64,000 nucleotides of DNA from Maribacter sp. PR1 (GTDB taxonomy: Bacteria > Bacteroidota > Bacteroidia > Flavobacteriales > Flavobacteriaceae): the NCBI RefSeq assembly GCF_028464145.1, contig NZ_JAQPCG010000005.1, forward strand, positions 358,459-422,458, in the 5' to 3' direction. Of this stretch, positions 56,438 through 63,248 are shown piece by piece. A program made the position numbers and the translations under genes. Position 1 is the stretch's first letter; every line of letters begins with the position of its first letter. The notes beneath the pieces were generated by a model. The model was not told where the DNA came from. It made no database searches and worked only from the letters and a program-made list of their open reading frames with translations.

Positions 56438-57928
56438 TTATTTTACGGATACATCCTCTCTATCTATGACTACTCCTCCTAAGAATATTTTTTCAATGGT
56501 ATTGTAAGCCTCTATTTCTTCCAATGGATTTTTTGTCATCAACATCATATTAGCCCTTTTACCCTTTGCTAAAGACCCTAAGGAATCCAAATGAAAGGTC
56601 TTGGCATTATTGATAGTAGCGGAGGAGAGTATTTTGTCCAATGGTACACCCGCTTTTTTCATTAAGCTTAGTTCCCAATATCCATTATGGCCAGGTTGGT
56701 TTCCATAGGTTGGGGCAGAAGGAGTATCGGTACCGAACAGAATCAGGCCTCCATTATCGGATAGGTATTTGAGAGCTAGCATCGCATGCGCCTGAATATT
56801 TCCATAAATTTCATGGATTTCCGCACTGGAATAATCCATAAAAAGCTCATTGGCGAACCATTGACCTTCTTCAGTTTTATACCACTCCAGCATTTTATGA
56901 GGCACTACTTTTTTAAGCTGAGGATCTTTTAAGAATTCATTATCGGCCAATGCTTCCTCCCCAGCAATAACGGTTAACGTTGGGGTATAGCCAATTTGTT
57001 TACGGATTTGTAAATCCAATACCTTCTTTATTTCAGCGGGCAAAGAATCCAAAGGAACGTCTTTATATTTTTCCCAGTTCCATAATCCGTGAGCAATTAC
57101 GTCCACACCCATTTCACTCAGAAAGGAATGCGCTTCAAGTGAATTGCCATGAACGGTTAAGGGAAGTTGATTTGCGTGTGACTCATGTATCAAGGCTTTC
57201 ATTATACTTTTTGTGGGCACAGGTAATTTCGACATACCTCTAAAACCTGATTCGTAATACGATTTTACGGCAATAGCCCCAGATTTTTTTATACGATTAA
57301 CAACAGCTTTTGGTGTATGGTCCGCAGGATTAAATTTATCCGGGATATTGTCGGCTTCACTCTCCATATATAGGAAGTTTGGCGCTGCATCAAATCGAAA
57401 TTGTTCAGGCGCAAAATTCATGGGGTACCCATTGGCAACGGAGACTCCAGACCTCCCAGTATGATATAAATCCGGTCTTAGTGGTTGTCTGTTAAAAAAG
57501 GATAATTGCGCTTCATATATGCCCCCAAGATTAATGAGCGTAGTAAACCCATTGTATAAATAGCTTCTGGGCATTTGTACATTAAATTCTTTAGCAAGCT
57601 CCGGATACTTTTCCATTTGATGGGGAAGCATACCTTGTACCTCCGTAATATGTACATGGCTATCGATCATCCCTGGAATCAGGAATTTTCCAGATCCATT
57701 AATTTTTTGAAATACTCCGTTAATCTTAGGTTCTTCTTTTCCTACATAGATTATTTTGTTTCCGTCCGTAACAACGTGACCTATAAATGGGGAGTAGGTT
57801 CCTGTTTCAGTTGTAATGATCTGAACGTTTGAAACATGTGTACCCTCTCTCACGTTAAGCTCTAATTTGTCTTTTCGGCAAGAAACAAATAGTAGTATGA
57901 TACTAAAAAGGGATAGAATTTTGTTCAT
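56438..57928 (-). CDS. Amidohydrolase-family lipoprotein
   Basis: This metal-dependent hydrolase (about 496 aa) has a lipoprotein signal ILSLFSIILLFVSC. The start is set at the ATG ending at 57928 (MNKILSLF); the upstream ATG at 57958 would place ten residues before it and spoil the signal. The metal-site segments are GMIDSHVHITE (HxH), a candidate carbamylated Lys in IAVKSYYESGF, His in LTVHGNSLEAH and VIAHGLWNW, and the late Asp in LFGTDTPSAPTYG. It resembles imidazolonepropionase/prolidase-type amidohydrolases. The substrate is unknown. Confidence 0.87.
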   Translation of the reverse strand: MNKILSLFSIILLFVSCRKDKLELNVREGTHVSNVQIITTETGTYSPFIGHVVTDGNKIIYVGKEEPKINGVFQKINGSGKFLIPGMIDSHVHITEVQGMLPHQMEKYPELAKEFNVQMPRSYLYNGFTTLINLGGIYEAQLSFFNRQPLRPDLYHTGRSGVSVANGYPMNFAPEQFRFDAAPNFLYMESEADNIPDKFNPADHTPKAVVNRIKKSGAIAVKSYYESGFRGMSKLPVPTKSIMKALIHESHANQLPLTVHGNSLEAHSFLSEMGVDVIAHGLWNWEKYKDVPLDSLPAEIKKVLDLQIRKQIGYTPTLTVIAGEEALADNEFLKDPQLKKVVPHKMLEWYKTEEGQWFANELFMDYSSAEIHEIYGNIQAHAMLALKYLSDNGGLILFGTDTPSAPTYGNQPGHNGYWELSLMKKAGVPLDKILSSATINNAKTFHLDSLGSLAKGKRANMMLMTKNPLEEIEAYNTIEKIFLGGVVIDREDVSVK

Positions 57929-58090
57929 TTTACTTTTAATTAAATGTATACCACCCAAATGGCGTTTGTAAAGCAGCTAACTTTTATAAAGGAAGAGGAC
58001 CATCAGCACCTTACGAATTAATTGTTGGGTTTTGGTCAGTAAATAATCCTATAATTGATTATTCACATTATTATATTCCGCTTTTTGCTG

Positions 58091-58558
58091 TTACCAATAT
58101 TCAAATATCCGCGAAATTTTCCCATCCCTAAATTCAAAAAGGGTCATTTGGGGCTCTCCATCTTTTATTTTGCCATCTTCTTTTTCAACAAACCTTTTCT
58201 CTACTGCCACTGCATTAAGTCCAATTATTTTATTTTTTATTTTGATGTCGGTAATTTTTCCGTCATATCCTCCATTTTTTTGATTACGCACATATCCATT
58301 ATACAAATCCTCTCGGGTATAGGTACCGCCATACTTGGGATGAACATAGGTAAAGTCCTCTGTAAAAAGTTCAAAGGTATGGTCGATATCCTCCACCGTC
58401 GAGTTTGCTTGAAATATTTTAAGGTTTAATGCGTAATATTTGGATACAACGGTTTCTAATGAATTTTTGTGGGCTGTTGTAGCTTCCTGTGCACTGACTT
58501 GATTAGCAAAAGAAATGGTTATCAAATAAAAGGTCAAGAATTTTAAATAGGTCTTCAT
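58091..58558 (-). CDS. Exported NTF2/SnoaL-like protein
   Basis: A 155-aa protein with a signal peptide (FLTFYLITISFANQVSA-QE) and one NTF2-like domain: VVSKYYALNLKIFQANSTVE, DIDHTFELFTEDFTYVHPKY, and DGKISRIFEYW at the end. It is a small periplasmic alpha+beta protein of unknown function. The repeat unit at 58572-58673 ends only 14 bp upstream of its start codon, placing it at the far end of the repeat-rich segment. Confidence 0.8.
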   Translation of the reverse strand: MKTYLKFLTFYLITISFANQVSAQEATTAHKNSLETVVSKYYALNLKIFQANSTVEDIDHTFELFTEDFTYVHPKYGGTYTREDLYNGYVRNQKNGGYDGKITDIKIKNKIIGLNAVAVEKRFVEKEDGKIKDGEPQMTLFEFRDGKISRIFEYW

Positions 58559-58571
58559 ACTAGTTCTTATT

Positions 58572-58673
58572 TTAAGGAAATATAGTGAAAACCATTAACG
58601 ATGATGCGGTTAATTGTCCTGCTTTGGTAATTGGGAACCGCATGATCGGTTACCGAAAAGGCCACGGAGTGGC
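58572..58673. repeat. Hairpin repeat unit E, copy 1
   Basis: This 102-bp element aligns along its length with 61480-61582: both begin TTAAnGAAATATAGTGAAAAC and end GGCCAnGnAGTGGC. It folds into a 13-bp stem with one mismatch (58599-58611 with 58636-58648) and a small terminal hairpin GCCAC-GGA-GTGGC. Confidence 0.75.
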
Positions 58674-58695
58674 TGTAAATATTGGTTTTCAAGGT

Positions 58696-58833
58696 ATTGG
58701 ACATCATTCGGCCTAGGCCATGCGTATTGCGGGTTCTCAAAACACTTCATTGTCCATTTGCTGATTGGTATATTTATAGTTCTTACTTACATTTAATACC
58801 TTCACCCGCATTACGCATGGCCAATGTGGTAGC
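58696..58833 (-). repeat. attC-like imperfect palindrome downstream of the SulP gene
   Basis: Arms at 58716-58734 and 58804-58822 (GGCCATGCGTATTGCGGGT and ACCCGCATTACGCATGGCC) are inverted repeats with one mismatch in 19 bp. GTGGTAGC (58826-58833) ends just before the SulP stop codon and is the reverse complement of GCTACCAC at 60607-60614, upstream of the SulP start. ATTGGACATCATTCG (58696-58710) recurs at 60672 and 62981. Confidence 0.55.
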
Positions 58834-58839
58834 AAGTGT

Positions 58840-60510
58840 TTATTTTTTCAATAATTCTTCAGCTCTTTCAATCGCTTGGTTAATGTTATCAAGTATATTG
58901 TTATCGTCAATGAGTGAATGAAATTCGGACTTAAACAATTCTTCTCTTACTTGTCGATTTGCTCCTGAAATAATAATAGTGGTTCCGTACGATTTTAGTT
59001 TTTGCTGAAATTCTTTTAACCTATTTACTGCAGTAGCATCAATGAAAGGAACGTGTCTCATTCTAATGATTAATACTTTCGGTTCTTGTTTCAAATCTGA
59101 TAGAAATTCTTGGAATTTGTGGGATGCTCCAAAAAATAATGGTCCATTTATTTCGTAGAGCATGGTATCGATTGGAATATATGGCAGTTCTTCTTCAAAT
59201 AGTTTTTCTCCATTACCTTCCGATGTTCCAAAAAGATTTTCCGCATTATTAATGGTTGTTGCTTCGCTCATTCGTTTCATGAAAATGAAACTTGATAAAA
59301 TCATTCCTATCTCAATGGCTAAAATCAAATCAAAAAATACGGTAAGAAAGAAGGTTGTCAAAAGGACAATGATATCCATTCGATTGCTTTTTAGTAAATC
59401 TTTGAAATGCTGCCATTCACTCATATGGTAAGCTACAACAATCAATATTCCTGCAAGACAAGACAATGGAATAAGTTTGGCTACTGGTGCGAAAAGTAGC
59501 ATAATTAGAAGTAGAAAAATTGCATGAACAATACCTGCAATGGGAGTTCTTCCGCCATTTTTCACATTAGTAGCCGTTCGGGCTATTGCACCTGTTGCAG
59601 GAATTCCACCAAAAAGCCCTGAAAAAACATTGCCAATTCCTTGAGCTACAAGTTCCATATTTGAACGATGCTTTCCACCCACCATTCCATCTGCAACTAC
59701 TGCTGAGAGTAGAGATTCAATTGCTCCCAAAAGCGCTATGGCAATGGCTGGTTCAATGAGTTGTTGAATAACCTTAAAGTTAATGACTGGTATTTGTGGC
59801 ATTGCTATTTTGTTAGGAATTTCACCGAATTTACTTTCGATAGTTTCCACGGGTAACTCAAAAAAGTAAACGAATAACGTACAAAGTACAATCGCCACTA
59901 AAGAACCTGGTACCTTGGTGGTGATTCGATAAAAATTAAAAGCAATTAAAACTGTACCTAAAGCAATGCCAAAAGCTATCCAATTAATGCTGTCAATATG
60001 TTGGAAATAAACAATCCACTTTTCAACAAAGTCAGCAGGAATATTCTCCATTTCCAATCCTAAAAAATCTTTGATTTGAGTTGAAAATATGACGACCGCA
60101 ATACCACTTGTAAAACCGACAATCAAAGGATAGGGAATAAATTTCAGGTAATTCCCAAGTTTCAGTATTCCAAGGCCAATAATAAGAAAGCCTGCCATAA
60201 AAGTGGCAATGGTAAGTCCATTAACACCGTGTTCTTGTACAATGCCAAATACAATGATTATGAATGCTCCTGTAGGCCCACCTATTTGAACTCGGCTACC
60301 ACTAAGAATAGAAATCACAAGACCCGCAATAATTGCAGTAATCAGTCCTTTTTCTGGCGACACACCCGATGCAATGGCAAAGGCTATTGCTAAAGGCAAA
60401 GCAACAATCCCAACAATGATTCCTGATAAAACGTCTTTGGAAATTTGCTTTCTGCTAATTCCTTCTTTAAGCAACGAAATAAACTTAGGTGTAAATTCTT
60501 TGTTTTTCAT
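58840..60510 (-). CDS. SulP-family anion transporter with STAS domain
   Basis: A 556-aa transporter with 12-14 hydrophobic helices in the SulP pattern (KDVLSGIIVGIVALPLAIAF, RVQIGGPTGAFIIIVFG, GIPATGAIARTATNVKNGGR) and a C-terminal STAS domain (about residues 440-556, HVPFIDATAVNRLKEFQ). SulP proteins import bicarbonate or sulfate, often with sodium or protons. Bicarbonate uptake is common in marine lineages, but the substrate is not decided here. Unusually, the gene is flanked by an 8-bp inverted repeat and lies among attC-like spacers. Confidence 0.93.
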   Translation of the reverse strand: MKNKEFTPKFISLLKEGISRKQISKDVLSGIIVGIVALPLAIAFAIASGVSPEKGLITAIIAGLVISILSGSRVQIGGPTGAFIIIVFGIVQEHGVNGLTIATFMAGFLIIGLGILKLGNYLKFIPYPLIVGFTSGIAVVIFSTQIKDFLGLEMENIPADFVEKWIVYFQHIDSINWIAFGIALGTVLIAFNFYRITTKVPGSLVAIVLCTLFVYFFELPVETIESKFGEIPNKIAMPQIPVINFKVIQQLIEPAIAIALLGAIESLLSAVVADGMVGGKHRSNMELVAQGIGNVFSGLFGGIPATGAIARTATNVKNGGRTPIAGIVHAIFLLLIMLLFAPVAKLIPLSCLAGILIVVAYHMSEWQHFKDLLKSNRMDIIVLLTTFFLTVFFDLILAIEIGMILSSFIFMKRMSEATTINNAENLFGTSEGNGEKLFEEELPYIPIDTMLYEINGPLFFGASHKFQEFLSDLKQEPKVLIIRMRHVPFIDATAVNRLKEFQQKLKSYGTTIIISGANRQVREELFKSEFHSLIDDNNILDNINQAIERAEELLKK

Positions 60511-60606
60511 CTATTTTACACTTCTCCTTTGCCCACTTTATGGTTAGATGGCTGTCTATATTAATTTTCATATCCCCTTTGATGATTTCTGTCGTTCTTT
60601 CCATTG

Positions 60607-60614
60607 GCTACCAC
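60607..60614. repeat. Unit-boundary octamer GCTACCAC upstream of the SulP gene
   Basis: GCTACCAC on the plus strand is the exact reverse complement of GTGGTAGC at 58826-58833 on the other side of the SulP gene. If these are cassette boundaries, the core triplet is GTG/CAC rather than the usual GTT/AAC. Confidence 0.45.
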
Positions 60615-60620
60615 GCCACG

Positions 60621-60686
60621 GGCGACCGAGCGGAGCGACCGATGAATACCTTTATGAAAATAAAATGAATAATTGGGCATCATCGT
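60621..60686. repeat. GC-rich spacer repeat, copy 1
   Basis: The 30 bases 60621-60650 (GGCGACCGAGCGGAGCGACC and GATGAATACC) are identical to 62922-62951. Similarity continues through an A-rich stretch to ATTGGGCATCATCG. The sequence lies in the 311-bp gap between the SulP and 167-aa genes. That gap holds no credible ORF. Confidence 0.75.
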
Positions 60687-60814
60687 CTAAGCTATGACTT
60701 GTTGCGTGGATTAGCACCATACTTTACTAGTACACACCAAGTTGAAAATTCGCGAGTCCCGATAGCCTTCGGGACCAGAAATAGGCAAGATTGGCGTCAT
60801 TGCTTTGAACCATT

Positions 60815-60825
60815 GTTGTGCTTAA
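60815..60825. repeat. Unit-boundary repeat GTTGTGCTTAA at the 3' end of the 167-aa gene
   Basis: This 11-mer covers the stop codon of the 167-aa gene. It is the perfect reverse complement of TTAAGCACAAC at 61410-61420, upstream of the same gene. In the cassette reading, GCACAAC is the R'' box and TTGTGC the unit's first bases. Confidence 0.55.
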
Positions 60826-61325
60826 TTGTTATTTTCAAAATCATCACTCTTTTTTAAATGTATTTTTCTTAGGTTCTCTCCATATTTCATAAATGAGCCA
60901 TCAAAAAATCTTTTGTTGGGACTTTTTAACAAAGCTCCAAACCCAGGAGATAGTACCATCCCTTCAACTAATGCTCTTCTAGCTTCCCAATCTCTTTTAC
61001 TTAACATTTTGTTTTCGTTTTGTAACCATAAATTCTCAACATGGCGAATTTCCGCACCAAATAAGTGAAAACCTTGATCCTGTTCTTCTTTTAATAAGGC
61101 ATCAGGATTTCCTCGAAACGTTGTTATTATTCTTGATGATTCTTTAGTGTGGCCTAAACTTAAAAGTATATTAATATCTAAAGCAGCTATCTGATGAAAC
61201 GTTGATGCTTGGGTCGCCTTTGTATTGCCCCGAACTTGGAACCCAACGAAAATCAATGAAATAATGACACCTACGGCTGATATGATTTCAGCAATCAAAG
61301 CATATTCTTCAAGTATTTCTTTCAT
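60822..61325 (-). CDS. Membrane-anchored protein of unknown function
   Basis: This 167-aa protein has one N-terminal transmembrane helix (about residues 10-30, IAEIISAVGVIISLIFVGFQ), followed by VRGNTKATQASTFHQIAALD and a soluble helical domain containing FHLFGAEIRHVENLWLQNEN and the late GFGALLKSPNKRFFDGSF. The shape (short helix, then V-R-x-N-T-x-A-x-x-A) occurs in scattered marine-bacterial proteins and is not assigned to a function that I recognise. It is bounded by a perfect 11-bp inverted repeat and lies between attC-like spacers, as expected for a mobile cassette gene. Confidence 0.7.
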   Translation of the reverse strand: MKEILEEYALIAEIISAVGVIISLIFVGFQVRGNTKATQASTFHQIAALDINILLSLGHTKESSRIITTFRGNPDALLKEEQDQGFHLFGAEIRHVENLWLQNENKMLSKRDWEARRALVEGMVLSPGFGALLKSPNKRFFDGSFMKYGENLRKIHLKKSDDFENNN

Positions 61326-61409
61326 ATTTATACTTCTTTAGTTCTAAAATTAAATATTCGATGCATTAATTTGCTTATGGGATTTTTTCGTTTACTTCAA
61401 TTTCTCAAA

Positions 61410-61460
61410 TTAAGCACAACGCCGCGCTATGTACGTCAACTGCAAACCATTGAGCGGGTT
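61410..61460 (-). repeat. attC-like 43-bp repeat, copy 1, with boundary upstream of the 167-aa gene
   Basis: Plus-strand 61418-61460 begins AACGCCGCGCTATG and ends TTGAGCGGGTT; it matches 62837-62879 at 39 of 43 positions. On the minus strand its ends AACCCGCTCAATG and CATAGCGCGGCGTT are imperfectly self-complementary with one extra base, like the extrahelical base of attC sites. Copies 1 and 2 diverge directly after GTT: here GTTGTGC, there GTTACCA. Confidence 0.6.
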
Positions 61461-61479
61461 GGAATGTTGGCGGCTAATT

Positions 61480-61582
61480 TTAATGAAATATAGTGAAAAC
61501 CTTTAACGATAATGTGGTTATCTGTCCTGTTTTTGGGTGTCGTGAGGCTCATTATCGGTCGTCGATAAGGCCATGTAGTGGC
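61480..61582. repeat. Hairpin repeat unit E, copy 2
   Basis: This 103-bp element matches 58572-58673. The main stem is CGATAATG (61507-61514) with CATTATCG (61550-61557), extended with mismatches. The terminal hairpin is GCCAT-GTA-GTGGC, where a C-to-T change turns a C-G pair into a wobble. It lies in the 314-bp gap between the 167-aa and esterase genes. That gap holds no credible ORF. Confidence 0.75.
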
Positions 61583-61616
61583 ATATTTTTTTGTAATTAC
61601 TTTGATTTTATCACTT

Positions 61617-61634
61617 TAGCCCAGCGTTACCAAT
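61617..61634. repeat. Unit-boundary repeat at the 3' end of the esterase-TPR gene
   Basis: TAGCCCAGCGTTACCAAT matches the reverse complement of 62831-62848 (ATTGGTAACGCCGCGCTA) at 16 of 18 positions. The pair brackets the esterase-TPR gene. It lies 5 bp beyond the stop codon. Confidence 0.65.
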
Positions 61635-61639
61635 GGTGT

Positions 61640-62812
61640 TTATTCGCTCTTGCTTAATTCTTTTATTTTCATTCTGGCGTGTTCATTACCTGGGTTTAGT
61701 TCAAGAGATTTTTTATAGTTTTCGATTGCTTTTTGAGCATCACCAAATGTTTCATAAGCCTCTCCTAGGCTGTCATAGGAATTAGATGATTTCGGGTAAT
61801 TTTCTACATTCAAGATGAAAAATTCCAATGCATTGGATTTGTCTTTATTATTTCCACCTTGTAGCATTCTATAACCTAATTGGTTTACAAGATATTCGGG
61901 AGGTCGAAAACTCCATGAAAGTCTTTCCGAAAGTGCATGAAAATGTTGAGTTAATTGCTCTTTATCTTCCACATCACGATAGGAAATTCCATAGCCTTCA
62001 AAAATTGCAGAGATTCCGTTATGAAAAGCAATGATTGGAACTGAGCTATGGTCTTCATTATCGAAGTATTCTAATTTTGCAGGTAATTCACCTTTGTATT
62101 TATTATTCAATGACTCAAATAATCGTACATGGCGATCACGGTTTCTGATATTCCTTTTGCCCCAATTGGCAGTGGCTATGTAAATGAATCGTTCAAATGA
62201 TTGTTCAGTCAGGGAATCTAACTTTTTGTCCATGGTTTCTGAATCCCATGTTCCAAAACTTGGGTCAACCGCAATAAATGAATTGAAAAGTGTCTTTTCT
62301 TTCATATAGACATGCGTGGCCAGCAAACCTCCTAAAGAATGCCCAAAAAGTATTCGATAGGGTGCTGTCCTATACTTTTGATCCAATTCAGGTATAAGTT
62401 CTTCTTCTAAAAAACTTAGAAAATTCTCTCCACCGCCTGAATTATTCTCTCTAACTGTAATGATTTTATCAGGTGTGTAGTCTCTTCTTCTATCAACATT
62501 TTGAATGGCAACTACAATCATTTCTGGAATCGTTTGGCTTCTATATGTATCAGAACTCATATAGTTGACCATACCAGAAAGAGCTTTAAAATGTACATTT
62601 CCATCAAGAACAATAAGTAACGGATAGCTCTTATAGAATGATTCTTTATCATTGTATGAATCAGGAAGACTAATCCAGTATTCTCTGTCTTCATTCAAAA
62701 TAGCAGACCTAAGTGAATGTTTTGTACCGATTACAATTTGATTAACATCTTGAGATTTTACCTGATTAATCCCAATTAGCAAAAGTAGTACTACTATGAT
62801 ATTTTTACTCAT
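61640..62812 (-). CDS. Exported esterase (alpha/beta-hydrolase) with C-terminal TPR
   Basis: A 390-aa protein with a signal peptide (IIVVLLLLIGINQVKS-QD). The esterase domain (putative esterase/Fes-IroE type, about 25-290) has PLLIVLDGNVHFKALSG, EMIVVAIQNVDRRRDYTPD, the nucleophile elbow ILFGHSLGGLLATHV and a late acidic/His region YFDNEDHSSVPIIAFHNG. A tetratricopeptide repeat follows (about 350-385, YDSLGEAYETFGDAQKAIEN). Relatives hydrolyse siderophore or ester substrates. An 18-bp imperfect inverted repeat brackets the gene. Confidence 0.85.
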   Translation of the reverse strand: MSKNIIVVLLLLIGINQVKSQDVNQIVIGTKHSLRSAILNEDREYWISLPDSYNDKESFYKSYPLLIVLDGNVHFKALSGMVNYMSSDTYRSQTIPEMIVVAIQNVDRRRDYTPDKIITVRENNSGGGENFLSFLEEELIPELDQKYRTAPYRILFGHSLGGLLATHVYMKEKTLFNSFIAVDPSFGTWDSETMDKKLDSLTEQSFERFIYIATANWGKRNIRNRDRHVRLFESLNNKYKGELPAKLEYFDNEDHSSVPIIAFHNGISAIFEGYGISYRDVEDKEQLTQHFHALSERLSWSFRPPEYLVNQLGYRMLQGGNNKDKSNALEFFILNVENYPKSSNSYDSLGEAYETFGDAQKAIENYKKSLELNPGNEHARMKIKELSKSE

Positions 62813-62830
62813 TCTGTTGAATTGTATTTG

Positions 62831-62879
62831 ATTGGTAACGCCGCGCTATGTATGTCAACTGCAAATCTGTGAGCGGGTT
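62831..62879 (-). repeat. attC-like 43-bp repeat, copy 2, with boundary upstream of the esterase-TPR gene
   Basis: 62837-62879 (starting AACGCCGCGCTATG, ending GTGAGCGGGTT) matches copy 1 at 39 of 43 positions. The bases just outside it (ATTGGT, 62831-62836) differ from copy 1 and instead are complementary to the 3' side of the esterase-TPR unit. Confidence 0.6.
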
Positions 62880-62921
62880 GTTGTGTTGACTGCACGAGCA
62901 GTGCAACAAAAGTACGCCGCA

Positions 62922-62995
62922 GGCGACCGAGCGGAGCGACCGATGAATACCTTTTAAGGAAAATAAAAATAAAATGAATAATTGGACATCATCGT
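62922..62995. repeat. GC-rich spacer repeat, copy 2
   Basis: The first 30 bases equal 60621-60650. The rest matches with an 8-base longer A-rich middle, ending ATTGGACATCATCG. It lies in the 436-bp gap between the esterase-TPR gene and the transposase gene. Confidence 0.75.
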
Positions 62996-63032
62996 TTGGG
63001 CTCTGCTTAGTGCGGTGCAGAAATCCGACAGA

Positions 63033-63248
63033 ATTCCAACTACGCATTAAGCAAAAGCAGTTTTTTTGTTTTAACTTTTTATCTCAAAGCAAAATCAAAC
63101 TGATTTTGCGGTCTTTACAAATTTACACAAACCTCTGAATTAAAAACCAAAGTCTGCATTAACTATAGGCATTGTGCCTGTTGCACAAGTTAGGGAAAAA
63201 AGTCGTTGACGATCATTGCCGATCCAATGATCGATCGTAACTTTAGGT
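63033..63248. other. Gap between the cassette-like region and the transposase gene
   Basis: No gene is seen. ATTCCAAC (63033-63040) is the reverse complement of GTTGGAAT at 61458-61465 and may be another unit boundary. A hairpin GCAAAATC-AAACT-GATTTTGC lies at 63089-63109. TTGTGC-CTGTT-GCACAA at 63172-63188 is an inverted repeat that may lie near the left end of the insertion sequence; the exact end cannot be fixed from one copy. Confidence 0.4.

Larger units (their letters stand above)
58559..63060 (-). other. Candidate gene-cassette array with attC-like spacers
   Basis: Three minus-strand genes are separated by 281-, 311- and 314-bp spacers, with a fourth spacer beyond the last gene. The spacers begin at the stop codons and share repeats and hairpins. 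The 5' boundary string of each unit is the reverse complement of a string at its own 3' end: GTGGTAGC for the SulP unit, GTTGTGC for the 167-aa unit, GTTACCAAT for the esterase unit. Two 43-bp repeats diverge just after GTT. This matches the R''/R' logic of integron cassettes. No integrase gene is in the window. Confidence 0.5.
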
